Origin: Pyronema omphalodes
Lineage: Eukaryota > Ascomycota > Pezizomycetes > Pezizales > Pyronemataceae
Length of the DNA stretch: 18,433 nucleotides
Direction: 5' to 3'
Assembly (NCBI GenBank): GCA_024516155.1
Contig: JAJJXM010000194.1
Coordinates: 1-18,433, forward strand
In this document: positions 1 to 9,194 of the stretch, in pieces
How the letters are laid out: the number at the start of each line of letters is the position of its first letter
Position numbering within the stretch: position 1 is the first letter of the stretch
Notes under the pieces: generated by a model
What the model saw: only the letters and a program-made list of their open reading frames with translations
The model's database searches: none
Told to the model about the DNA's origin: nothing
Program-made: the position numbers and the translations under genes

Positions 1-319
1 CAAGACGTTCGATGGAGAACTCAGTCGACGTGGAGGCAAGCCTCCTTATGTACAAAGGCGGCCAGCATTCTTGCTGGGCCGTCAACCAACATCGCTACAT
101 GAACTGCTTCCGTTCTCCATCATGTAACCTGCGACGCCACACTTTCTACAGCTCGTGGTACGTCATCCATCATCAATCGATCAATCATCATCAGCAGCAC
201 GGCACACACAACAACACATCAACAACACAACACGGCACAACAATGACAACGGCACAACGACAACATCAACACAACGGCAACGCAACAACACAACGGCTCG
301 TCACCCATGTGCAGTGACA
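1..319 (-). repeat. 3' LTR of element A (partial, cut by window start)
   Basis: Positions 1-319 align end to end with 14398-14716 with no net length change and roughly 90% identity by eye. Both end in gtgaca on the plus strand, so the LTR starts TGTCAC on the element strand, and flanking sequence diverges immediately after that point. The stretch around 190-300 is rich in CAA/CAACA triplets. The remaining 190 or so bases of the LTR lie left of the window. Confidence 0.88.
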
Positions 320-333
320 GTACCCCCCCATTA
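320..333 (-). promoter_or_regulatory. Polypurine tract of element A
   Basis: On the minus strand a run of seven G flanked by purines (AATGGGGGGGTAC) lies directly against the LTR start TGTCAC. This is where the primer for plus-strand DNA synthesis sits in LTR retrotransposons. It overlaps the pol stop codon at 331-333, giving a very compact 3' end. Confidence 0.8.
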
Positions 334-648
334 GGCTCGAGTTCCTGCGAGAGGAGAAGGCTTGTCTGGGTACAGTTGATGGAAACGTTCGGCGGCCCCG
401 GTCTCTGACAGATTCGTTTCTGGTTCCCAAGTCGGGGAGTTGTGGCCTGTCCACTTGACGATGTACTGCAGGTTTCCTCGAGACCAACAGCTGTCCAGGA
501 TTTCATCGACGAACCATTCTTCTTCGCCGTCTACCACTACGGGCAGTGGCGGTGGGATCACTTGTCCAGGAAGGGGGTCCGGAGGAGCCGGGTTTCATAG
601 TGATACTGTGAACGTCCTATGGTGTTTCATGGTATCCGGAATATGCAA
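331..648 (-). pseudogene. Pol A C-terminus: chromodomain
   Basis: This is the last part of pol, in the same frame as the integrase piece to its right but separated from it by a TAA (649-651) and a TGA (595-597). It contains a proline-rich linker and then a chromodomain of about 50 residues, with the signature EEEWFVDEIL, IVKW and TWEP-x-x-NL followed by an ERFHQ helix. In chromoviruses this domain directs integration to marked chromatin, usually heterochromatin. By alignment with HP1, two aromatic cage positions are Trp and Trp, but the third is His instead of Tyr/Phe. The reading frame ends at a TAA inside the polypurine tract. Domain identity is clear; function is lost because of the upstream stops. 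Confidence 0.88.
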
Positions 649-1407
649 TTAATAGGCGTGGGATTCAATGGGCCTAACAACAGTGAAGGGGCCGAGGTGT
701 TTGTTCTCTAGTTTTTTCGATGGCCGGCGGGTCCTCAGGTTGCGTGCATCCAACCATACCAGGTCACCTGGCTTGAGGACCGGTGCGGGGAGTCGAGAGG
801 TGTCGGCGGCTTCCACGTGGCGGGCTTGTGCGTACTTCATTTCTGCTTGTAGGACGCCATGAATGTGAGACATCCTTTCTGCTACCTCGTTTGCTTTAAC
901 TTCTTCAGGGTTATCTGTCCTGATCTCCAATGTGAACGAACATTTCGGATGTCGGCCGTACAAGGCAAAGAACGGGGACAGCGACGTCATGTCTGATACT
1001 TCATTGTTTGCGGCAAATTCCGCCAAGGGTAAAAGTTTCTTCCAGTCATCTTGTAGGTAACAAACGTATGCGCGGAGATACTGCTCAGTAACCGCGTTTA
1101 TTGTTTCTGTTTGGCCATCGGTCTGCGGGTGGAAGGCCGTGCTCATGGCAATCTCAATACCCATACAATTTACGAGGTGCTTCCAGAAGTGAGCTACAAA
1201 TTGTGGGCCACGGTCGGATACCACTGTATCCGGGTGACCGTGGAGTTTGAAGACGTTTTCGAGGAAATGTTGTGCGAATCCTTCCGCCTCTATGGTGGAA
1301 TTGCAGGGCACCAAGTTCTGCTGCTTTGCAAGTCGGCAAACAATCGCACATATTGCATCGAAGTCTTCTGATATCAGGAGTCCAGTAACAAAGTCCACAG
1401 ATATGTT
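649..1407 (-). pseudogene. Pol A integrase catalytic core and C-terminal region
   Basis: An open stretch of 249 codons carries the integrase core. The catalytic triad is intact: Asp in MDFVTGL (residue 2), Asp in VVSDRGPQF (62) and Glu in DGQTE (98), with the canonical D-35-E spacing. It continues to the GDLVWLDARNLRTRRPSKKL and GPFTV motifs (GPY/F-like) of gypsy integrases. It is in the same frame as the RT piece to the right, and a single TAG after HHPW separates them; copy B has CAG there, so this is one C-to-T change. It ends at TAA before the chromodomain. In the living element this would be part of one Gag-Pol polyprotein acting in the nucleus to insert the cDNA. Confidence 0.9.
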
Positions 1408-3373
1408 CTACCACGGGTGGTGCAGGACTGGTAGGGGTTTCAAGGTTCCGTAGGGTGCGTGACGGGTTGCCTTTGTTCTTTTACAAGTGTGGCAGTTACG
1501 GACGAACTGATCCACATCTTTCCGCAACGAGGGCCAATAGTAGTTTCGGGCGAGGAGTTCGAAAGTCTTTCCGCGTCCCGGATGTCCCATGGTGGGCGGG
1601 TCGTGGTGATCTTGTAGCAGTTTTAGGCGTAATTTGTCCAGTGCGGGGACGTACAGGCAGTCTCGATAATATAAACGGTTTTCCAACGAGGAACAGTCGG
1701 CGAGTGAAATATCTTTACAGATCCGTGTTCCATCTTCCAACATTCTCAACACTGGGTTGGGGAATGAATCTGTCTTGTATCCCTCATGGAATAGGAGGTC
1801 CACTTCACAGGGTGCCAGCCTCATGTGCGGGGTCATGCACAATTGGAAATTTGGTGGCTTCAGGACAGCTTGTTGATTTGCTAGTATACGCTTGTCTCCT
1901 TCTCCCGGGACATCGGCAGCTCGTCTCGTCAAGGCGGCTGGTTTCCCTCCCAACGTTCCGGGTCGGTAGGTAATGACGAAGTTGCATCGCGACATGAATT
2001 CGGACCAACGTGCTTGTCGTCTGTTTAGTAGTTTCGTTGTCATGAAATACTCTAGATTCTTGTTGTCTGTGAGTACTTTTTTGGGGAAGGCGGAGCCCTC
2101 CAAGTGGGGACGCCATTCTTCGAAACATCGAACTATTGCCAGTCGTTCCTTCTCATGAATTTCGTAATTGCATTCCGCCGGGGAATGCTTTTCGGAGTAG
2201 ACTGCAATTGGGTGCAGTACGTTATCGTCGTCGTATTGTGACAATACTCCGGCAGACACATAATCAGATCCGTCAGTTCCCACTACAATCGGCTTTTCGT
2301 AGTCAAAATGCTTAAGGCTAGGTGCCGAGGTAAACGCGTCTTTCAAGCGGTCAAAGGCATTTTGCTGGTCTTTACCCAAGGTAAAGGGGATTGCTTTGCC
2401 ATCTTCCTTCTTGGTCAAAGCTGTTGGAGGGGAGACTACTGTCGAGTAGTCTTTAATAAATCGTCGGTAGAAGTTCGCGAAACCAAGGAACTCTTGGAGC
2501 TGTTTCAAATTGGTCGGTTCCTGCCAATCTCTGACTGTCGCTACTTTGGAGTCCATCATGTGAGGGCCGTCGCGGCCAATGTTGTACCCCAGGTACAGGA
2601 TTTCGGCTTTAGCAAACTTGCTCTTTTCTGGTTTCAAGTGTAGTTTTTGTTGTTTAAGTCGCTCCAAGATTTTCCGGACATGCGAGGTGTGATAAGTTTT
2701 CGTTTCCGAGAAGACGAGGATGTCATCCAAGTACGCTGTGCAAAACTGGTCCAGGTATGGTCGCCGTACATCATTGACGAATGCTTGGAAGTCGGCGGGT
2801 GCGTTGGTGAGCCCAGAGGGCATTACTTTTGACTTGAATAATCCGTAACTCGTGCGGAACACCATTTTCCATTCCTCTCCTTCTGCCATTCTAATCAGGT
2901 TATAGGCGCTGCGGACGTCTAGGGTTGTAAAATACTGAGCTTTGCAAAGATTCATCATCGTCTCCTGTATCAGTGGTAGTGGGTACCGATTCTTTTCGGT
3001 CCCTGAATTCAATCTTCGGTAATCCACGCATAAACGTAAGGATCCGTCCGATTTCTTCACAAATAGTATGGGCAAGGCGGCTGATGATTGGGATTTGCAG
3101 AAAGCCTTTTTCCAAATTCTCTTCTACGCAAGCTTTTAGTGTCTGTAACTCATTGCGTGATAACGTGTATAGGGGACCAAAGGGAGGAACGAATCCCTCT
3201 TTCAACGGGATCTTGTGGTTGTAGGGTCGGTGTGGGGGGAGGTCCTTCGCATTAACTTCCTTGAACAGCTCGAGGTAGTCATGGTACTCTTCAGGGATCA
3301 TGTCCCTTAAGTCTTCATCGGTAAGGGGGGATTTGCCTTCCAACGCGACGGCGATCTGATTCAGCGATAGCGA
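1408..3373 (-). pseudogene. Pol A: reverse transcriptase, RNase H and integrase zinc domain
   Basis: A 555-codon open stretch (1408-3075) holds most of RT: LFVKKSDGSLRL at the start, TLDVRSAY (51-58) and catalytic YLDD (115-118). RNase H follows with TDGSD (about 268), the YEIHEKE glutamate (about 309) and LTDNKN (about 336). Next is the integrase HHCC finger (H490, H497, C527, C530). The fourth RNase H Asp is Ala here (GKPAALTRR, against GKPDALTRR in copy B). The N-terminal linker and start of RT (2900-3373) are in another frame: near 3090-3110 this copy is two bases shorter than B. Homology to B ends sharply at 3373, so protease and gag are lost. An open stretch beyond this point (3404-3583) keeps the same frame but has no similarity to the protease region of B. 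Confidence 0.9.
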
Positions 3374-4975
3374 GACATTGTAGCTATTCGTTCTGGTTTC
3401 TCATTTGACAGAGATAGGGGTGGAGCAGCACGGAGGGACGGTTGTTGATGATTTAGGCCATCGGAGGGGGGGTCTTGACGCTTGTTCGAAGAGTTCACCG
3501 TCTTCTTCGGCAACGTCTGCCAGATGTCCGTATGGTACATGTCTGTTATACAAATTGCATATGTTATAACCATGCACCGCCAAAACTGTTATGCACCGGG
3601 TAGGTTATTCAAGGTTTAATTCATCACAGTTATAAAGCCAGAAGATATGATGGCCAGATGCATGGAACTCTCGGCATTCAGTAAATGGTCCCATCAATTG
3701 TAAATGATGTTAAATTTAACCCGACCATACAAGGAGGCTTCGGTGAATTCTAGATTGCATTCCACACAATGGAGGGCATGTCGCCCTGAGACAAAACAAA
3801 AAACAAACTGCCATGGGTTATCATATTGATTTTGCAATTCAAACCACTATGGTTCATTTTTTCATTATCACAATCACACGATGGATGTTACCCACGATTT
3901 CGCAGCAGCACTGTGATCAACTGGGAATGCGCGTGTGATGATATCCTTGTTTATGTCCCACAAAGCTGTCGTTCGTAGATGTGGGCTCCATATGACAGAG
4001 ATGGTCTCAATGTGATGATATGCAATCAAGCGCTTAATTGCAATGAAGCCAGTGGTATTCTCAAATTGAATGACATATGGCATGATATTATACTTTCCAA
4101 ATAGTTCAAAACTTGTGAATTCTATTGTCTAAACTGATATGATAGACTCCCACTCATCAACGCACGCCCGATTCTGCAACCCACTAGTGAACCTCCTCTG
4201 AAAACAAGCCAATGTAAGAAAACAACCTCTGTTGAGGCTTCTTGTGAGTGTCAATTATTTATGTGAAATAGAGAGACACAGCTGCCTGGCAGCAATCGAG
4301 CAGGGAGACGCTGGTTCTCTGTCAGGAGATGTGAAATTGGAATGCTATAGATGGTGGGTCAGAGGTCAAACCAGAAAAAACGCTGTCTCATAGATGTGCA
4401 AAGGGGCAGAACAGCAGGTTTGCCCGCAGAGCTGACTTTATGTGGGCAGCAGGGCGCAAGGAAAGAACACGGCAAGCGCATTGAGAGAGTAGTTGGGAGG
4501 TTGAGCCAGGAGCTCAACGTCATAGGAACAGCGCGGGAAAAACACTAGGGCATACTAGCTTGGATATGGTATGTCCTTCAATGTACACTACGTTCCCGCG
4601 GCACAAACACTACACACAGCAAAGAAATGTACCGTACGGAAAGGTGATATAAAATTAAACAAATCCTGATGATAATCAATTGCCTGCTCACCAAGCTGCA
4701 CCTGTATTTCTTAACAAATATCGGTGCTCATTGCACACAAAAACTCCCACCAATGCTTGTGTCGACGTATATCCATTATTTTCCGTGAGTTATTCAGAAC
4801 CACCTCATAGACAAGTCTTTCTTCATCCGCCATTTCCCCTTCAATTCTGTCCGACATACAGCATTATCGGCTATGCAGGGTAAGAGTATAGGGAATGTGA
4901 TCGCAACAGCTAGTTATCTCCCTGGGTAGGTGAGCGCAGCGGAGCAGTGCAGAACTGGAATCGATTGTGAGTAGC
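3374..4975. other. Non-coding spacer of unknown origin
   Basis: This 1.6-kb stretch is richer in A+T than its neighbours. It separates the broken 5' side of element A from the LTR of element C. I see no ORF with recognisable motifs, no tRNA or rRNA signature, no long tandem repeat and no similarity to the other elements in the window. An open stretch at 3404-3583 (minus) is in the frame of the RT linker of A but resembles nothing I know. The region could be ancestral subtelomeric DNA or a remnant too old to recognise. Confidence 0.5.
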
Positions 4976-5112
4976 TGTCACGGCTCGAGAATTATTACCT
5001 TCCCCCTCCTCGTCATTCATTCACCTATTATCATTCGCATCATTATTCAGCACTCGTTTGTTTATTTATTTCTATTATCCTTCGGCCTTCGATCATCACT
5101 CGTCACTCGCCT

Positions 5113-5565
5113 GGGTTAGGGTTACGCCCAATTCCCAAATTGGCAAAAAGGTCATGTGACCTATCCCCAGGGTTAGGGGTCTGCTCGTATCCCTTTTCGG
5201 AAATTCCATACCTACGGTCTACCGATCATCTTATCCGATTAGATAAGATCGGTCACGTGTCTCTAATCAGTAGTATATCAGTATGCACGCGCACTAGTCT
5301 ACTAATGTGCGCACACGTGCCTAGGGCTAGGGCACGATCATCTTATCGATAGGATAAGATCTAGTCATGTGACCTTATCAGTGTTGCACCATCTTTCCAA
5401 TCGCAGCTGATCTGGATTCACGTGACTAGGGTTAGGGTTGCACCCGCACGCACACAAACTAGGGTTAGGTTTGTGACCGTGCGCGCAAAGCTAGGGTTAG
5501 GGTTACGGACGCACGCGCACGATTAGGGTTACGGAAGCGGGCGCGTGACTACGCTTAGGGTTGCG
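5113..5565 (+). repeat. Interspersed telomere-like motifs inside the C LTR
   Basis: Eight short TTAGGG-type clusters lie in 450 bp, all in the same orientation: 5113-5124 (GGGTTAGGGTTA), 5169-5179, 5321-5332 (variant CTAGGGCTAGGG), 5426-5440, 5459-5469, 5491-5507, 5522-5533 and 5554-5565. They alternate with CpG-rich GCACGCGC-type blocks rather than forming one array, so this is not a simple interstitial telomere. In other fungi such motifs are binding sites for TRF/Tbf1/Rap1-like proteins; that role here is an inference. Confidence 0.8.
5224..5446 (+). repeat. Degenerate tandem duplication, two 112-bp modules
   Basis: Modules start at 5224 and 5336. Each begins GATCATCTTATC and contains a perfect 8-bp inverted repeat ATCTTATC/GATAAGAT (5228-5235 with 5242-5249; 5340-5347 with 5353-5360). 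Each then has an E-box-like CACGTG or CATGTG, an ATCAGTRT-like motif, and about 90 bp later a second CACGTG directly followed by a TAGGG cluster. The paired GATAAG sites resemble GATA-factor sites of fungal promoters. Placement upstream of the TATA box suggests an enhancer-like part of U3. Confidence 0.7.
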
Positions 5566-5785
5566 CTAGCGCGCACGCGAAGTACGCTACCCGCGCAACC
5601 GAGTTACGCTATCGCGCACGCGAGATACGCTAACGATCACGCGACGAGGCTGTGCACGCAAAACACGCTAATGGTACGAACACGTTAGCGCGTCTACAAC
5701 GCGCAACCGCGACCGCGTTGTTTATTTAGTTATTTTTCAGGAAAAATCTGCAAGTAGTGGCTCGGCGTGTAAGGAGGAAAAATTG

Positions 5786-5793
5786 TATATAAG
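5786..5793 (+). promoter_or_regulatory. TATA box of element C
   Basis: TATATAAG lies 810 bp after the LTR start and about 570 bp before the gag ATG, followed by pyrimidine-rich DNA. This is the only good TATA match in the LTR region and marks the probable start of the genomic transcript shortly downstream. Confidence 0.6.
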
Positions 5794-6355
5794 AGGATTG
5801 TTTCTGTGTTTGTTTATTTTGTTTTTCTTTTCTCCTTACACAGTTATTCGTTTATTCACAAATTCAAATACTTTGTCGATCTTTGTTTACGTCCTCGTTC
5901 TCGTCCCCGTCTTTGGACCTCTTTGTCCCTTGAAATCTTTGTTTATTTCCTTAACTTCTAAACACAGAAATCTCTAAGTTGATGCTCGACACAGCTTAAG
6001 AGTTTCTAACGTTGAAGTTGTTATAAGGTTATCTTCATTGAACTCAAGAGTGAATAATTGAGAAGAGCCATCAGGTTCTCCGTCAGCTATCTCTCCCTTG
6101 TTCGCCGTTACAACGTAACTGTGTAATCAAGACCTGCCGGCTCTACCGTCAACTCTCGATTACAACAAGCTTTACATGCTTCACGACCTCTGGTTCTACG
6201 AATTCATCAATCTATTACCGATTTTCCATTCCCTCGAAAACCCCGTCGTCCTCGACGAAATCGAAATTGCTCGACAACTCGGAAACGAATACTCAGCAAC
6301 TCGGATTCATTATAACGACGAAACCAACATCTGGCACCTCCGTTAATCCCTCGAA

Positions 6356-7474
6356 ATGCACCAAAATGACAAGGTCGTTGTGGTCCTGTACCTCAACGAA
6401 GCCGAAAGGCTGGAGGTCGAACAGGACCCCACGAAGATTAAATTGGTCCGCAACGCCGTAATGAAATCCGAACGAGACTGTGAACTTAGAGACGACCTCC
6501 GAGTTGAACTAACAGAAGCTCGAAAGGATAACTCCCTCTACGCCCAACGAATTACCGACTTGGAGAGGGATCTCGAAAGCGCCAACGCCTCCGTTCGACT
6601 CGTTCAAGCCCTTACGAAGAACGGTCCCCTTCCACATACCCGTCCTATCGAATTACCCCACCCACCTGAGTTTTCTGGTGAACGCAAGGAACTCTTGAAC
6701 TTCATTTCGAAAGTCAGATCCAAGCTCACCGGAGACTCGTCCCGTTTTACCAATGATCAACATAAGCTACGTTACACTTATGGATATCTCAAAGGCAACG
6801 CTCAGAATCAAATTCAACCTTACGTCCTTACAGATAAGACTAAGGTTAAGGACGTTGAGGCTCTCATTACGATTCTGGAAGCTGCCTTCGGAGATCCTGA
6901 TCAAGTTGGAACTGCATCTGCGGAATTGGATAAACTTCAACAGGGCAACCGTGAGTTTAGCCAATATTACGCTGAGTGTCAACGATTAATGGCTATCTTG
7001 AACTACGATGAGAACGTAAAGAAGGCTGCTCTGAAGCGTGGGCTCTCTCGAGACCTTCAGACCAGTCTTGTTTATCAAGCCGAAGGACCTCAGAACTTCA
7101 CCAAGTTTGCGGATCTTTGTATGAAGCTAGATTATAGAATTTGAGCTCATTCAAACACCACGAAACGGCACGTTCCTTCGGTCCCCAGTGGTTCCAGCTC
7201 CACGCCGTGTCGTCCGGCGTCCCAGCCAACGAATACCAATAGTGGTAATTACGGATCGGCCCCCATGGACCTATCAGCTTCCCAAAAGGCTCAGAACCAA
7301 CGCCGTCGTGATGAACGAATGGCTAAGGGACTTTGTCTTCATTGTGGATCAGCCGATCACTTCAAGAACGAATGTTCTACGTTGGCAGCAAACAACTCCC
7401 GCAAGATTCCCCTAGCCGCCGCCAAGGTTTTGGATATCCCAACAAACCCCGACGCCAACCAGGGAAAAGAGTAG
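6356..7474 (+). pseudogene. Gag of element C (one internal stop)
   Basis: Gag forms the virus-like particle around the element's RNA. ATG at 6356 opens a frame with a charged, probably coiled N-terminus, then a retrotransposon capsid region (PPEFSGERKELLNFISKVRSKL, GDPDQVGTASAELDKLQQGNREFSQYYAECQRL). A TGA at 7142-7144 interrupts it. The same frame continues to a CX2CX4HX4C zinc knuckle (CLHCGSADHFKNEC, about 7334-7375) and stops at TAG 7472-7474. The TGA most simply came from CGA by C-to-T change. Length without the stop, about 372 codons, is normal for gypsy Gag. The 3' end overlaps pol in the -1 frame. Confidence 0.88.
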
Positions 7475-7505
7475 TCCATCAACAGCCTTTCGGCTCAGTT
7501 GTTGG
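7462..7505 (+). promoter_or_regulatory. Predicted -1 ribosomal frameshift signal, gag/pol of C
   Basis: The heptamer G GGA AAA (7462-7468) is in the correct X XXY YYZ register of the gag frame. A 7-nt spacer containing the gag stop (TAG, 7472-7474) follows, then a stem-loop at 7476-7505: CCA/TGG, a T-T mismatch, CAAC/GTTG, a CA bulge, AGCC/GGCT and a TTTC loop. Slipping one base back enters the pol frame exactly. Element B has the same arrangement at 12491-12534. Confidence 0.8.
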
Positions 7506-8916
7506 ACCAGCCCATGCCTCGTCTTTCGTTTCATCTCAGGAAATTGTTTATGTATCCGCTAGTTCTTTGTCAAGTAAACAAGAAAACGAATTGAATGGGA
7601 ATCATTTGGTCGTGCCATGTACACTAACTGAACACAATACCAAAATCCATACTGATGCTCTCGTAGACTGCGGATGCACAGGAATTTGCTTCATGAACGA
7701 GGACTTCGCACGCCAACACAACTTTCCCAGTTATCAATTAAAAAACCCCAAAATGGTTGAAGTAATTGATGGTCGACCCATTTCATCAGGAGACATCACC
7801 AAATACGTTGAAGTCGAATGTACAATAGGAGACCATCATAAATTACTAACTGCCTACATTACTCGGCTTGGTCATTCTCCCCTCGTTTTAGGAATCCCAT
7901 GGCTTCGTAAACACGATGTTACAATAAACTTCGCCGACAACGATATCAAATTCTCATCACCGAACTGTCTCCCCCACCGAACCACGTTAACACCCACCCC
8001 TGTTAAGGGTATTGCTCCGAAACAACAAAAAAAGATCTGTGCTATTTCAGCTACAACGTTTCGACGAATCGTAAACAATGCCAATAATCGTTACGGAAAA
8101 GTCGAACAATTCTCCTTATCGTTGAATGAAATCATCACAGCTCTTCAACCAGAGGAAGAGGAACCAGATCTTAAGACTATTGTACCACCAGAATACTACC
8201 AGTACTTGGGAATCTTCGAAAAAGTCAATGCCCATAAGTTACCGCCCCATCGACCGTCGGATCACAAGATATCACTCGTCGATGGTGTTCAGCCTCCCTT
8301 CGGTCCCCTTTACTCCCTATCACGTCCAGAGTTGGAGGAATTGAAACGTTGGTTAGATGAAAACCTCACCAAAGGTTTCATTCGTGCCTCCTCATCCCCA
8401 GCGGCTGCTCCCATTCTTTTCGTAAAGAAAGGCGACGGTTCGTTGCGTTTGGTGGTCGATTATCGTGGAATCAACGCCGGAACAATCAAGAATTGCTACC
8501 CTCTTCCCCTGATGCAGGATACCTTAATGGACCTTTCAAGAGCTAAGTGGTTCACTAAGCTCGACATTAGGGGAGCGTATAATTTAATACGTATGGCAAA
8601 TAGGGAAGAATGGAAAACCGCTTTTCGTACCCGGTACGGATTATTGGAATCATTGGTTATGCCCTTTGTGCTTACCAATGCCCCTGCAACATTTCAGAAC
8701 TTCATTAACGACGTATTGGCACCTTACCTTGATCGATTCTGTACTGCCTATTTGGATGACACCCTGATCTATTCGGACAACCTCGAAGAACATACACAAC
8801 ATGTTAAATTGATCCTCGAAGCATTCAAAAAGGCAGCATTACATCCCCAACCAGAGAAATGCGAGTTCCATCAGAAGGAAGTAAAGTACTTAGGACTCAT
8901 CATGTCAAGGAACTAA
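7462..8916 (+). pseudogene. Pol of element C: protease and reverse transcriptase, truncated
   Basis: The frame is open from 7333, but the frameshift site at 7462 is the likely entry. Protease: ALVDCGCTG near 7660 (Cys where D-S/T-G is usual), then VIDGRP and LVLGIPWL. Linker: FSLSLNEI and PPEYYQYL. RT: PPHRPSDHKI, PFGPLYSLS, ILFVKKGDGSLRLVVDYR, TKLDIRGAYNLIR, LTNAPATFQ and catalytic YLDD (about 8749-8760), then EVKYLGLI. The reading ends at TAA 8914-8916 just before sequence of element B, so the RNase H and integrase domains expected in a gypsy pol are missing. The RT region itself is uninterrupted. Confidence 0.9.
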
Positions 8917-8923
8917 GAACGGA

Positions 8924-9194
8924 CGTTCGAAGAACACACTGAACACTACCGGCAGGGGGGGACTAGGCTGGTTCCGGGATACGGGAAGGGAAGACGAGGA
9001 CCGAAGTGCACGACAGACTGACGGCACACGAGACAAGGACAGGGACAAGGACAAGAATGACGTGAGACTTGAGGAGAGGAGTCTTTATTCAAAAGGACAA
9101 GGGAAAGACACAAGACGTTCGATGGAGAACTCAACAACGGGGAGGCAAGCCTCCTTATGTACAAAGGGCGGCCAGCACTCTTGCTGGGCCGTCA
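8924..9194 (-). repeat. 3' LTR of element B (truncated)
   Basis: This aligns with 14206-14481 of the right-hand LTR, including the AATAAA signal on the minus strand (plus-strand TTTATT at 9084-9089, equivalent to 14373-14378). The alignment breaks after gggccgtca at 9194, where integrase-coding sequence begins. The outer end is uncertain: similarity to the other LTR runs a few bases further (GAxCGGA) than a TG...CA end would predict. Confidence 0.8.
9084..9089 (-). terminator. Polyadenylation signal in B 3' LTR
   Basis: AATAAA on the minus strand is conserved at the same place in the other LTR (14373-14378). It lies in the R/U5 part of the LTR and would end element transcripts. Confidence 0.5.

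Larger units (their letters stand above)
1..3373 (-). mobile_element. Element A: 5'-truncated Ty3/gypsy chromovirus, minus strand
   Basis: Read on the minus strand, this segment runs from the linker before reverse transcriptase through RT, RNase H, integrase and a chromodomain to a polypurine tract and a 3' LTR that continues past the left window edge. RT-RNaseH-IN order defines the Ty3/gypsy class, and a C-terminal chromodomain defines chromoviruses. Nucleotide similarity to element B is high up to 3373 and then stops abruptly, so gag and protease are absent. Stops and a frameshift show it is a dead copy. The left end lies outside the window. Confidence 0.9.
4976..6355 (+). repeat. 5' LTR and untranslated leader of element C
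   Basis: The left boundary is set by TGTCACGGCTCGAG, found again at 15084 where 77 of the first 79 bases match. The LTR's right edge cannot be fixed: no second copy spans it and no tRNA-primed binding site beginning TGG is obvious. Candidate ends (TTACA) occur near 6110 and 6166. The block contains telomere-like motifs (5113-5565), a duplicated 112-bp module (5224-5446), CpG-rich stretches (5430-5730), a TATA box at 5786 and a pyrimidine-rich transcript leader. An unusually long U3 of about 800 bp is implied. Confidence 0.75.
4976..8920 (+). mobile_element. Element C: Ty3/gypsy retrotransposon, plus strand, 3' part missing
   Basis: The element has a 5' LTR beginning TGTCACGGC, a TATA box at 5786, gag at 6356-7474 and pol with protease and RT up to about 8916. 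RNase H, integrase and the 3' half are absent at this location because sequence of element B begins at about 8920. It is a different family from A/B: proteins share motifs but the nucleotide sequences do not align. A second copy of its LTR start lies at 15084-15162 and may be its displaced 3' LTR. Confidence 0.88.

Noticed and set aside
1455..1973. 172-codon plus-strand ORF
   Set aside because: It is the antisense shadow of the RNase H/integrase region of pol A.
4351..4548. 65-codon ORF in the 3.4-5.0 kb spacer
   Set aside because: Short, no motif, and no sign of conserved coding; not supportable as a gene.
5113..5565. Interstitial telomere array from a chromosome fusion
   Set aside because: Motifs are scattered in one orientation within an LTR and not head-to-tail or head-to-head, so a fusion scar is unlikely.
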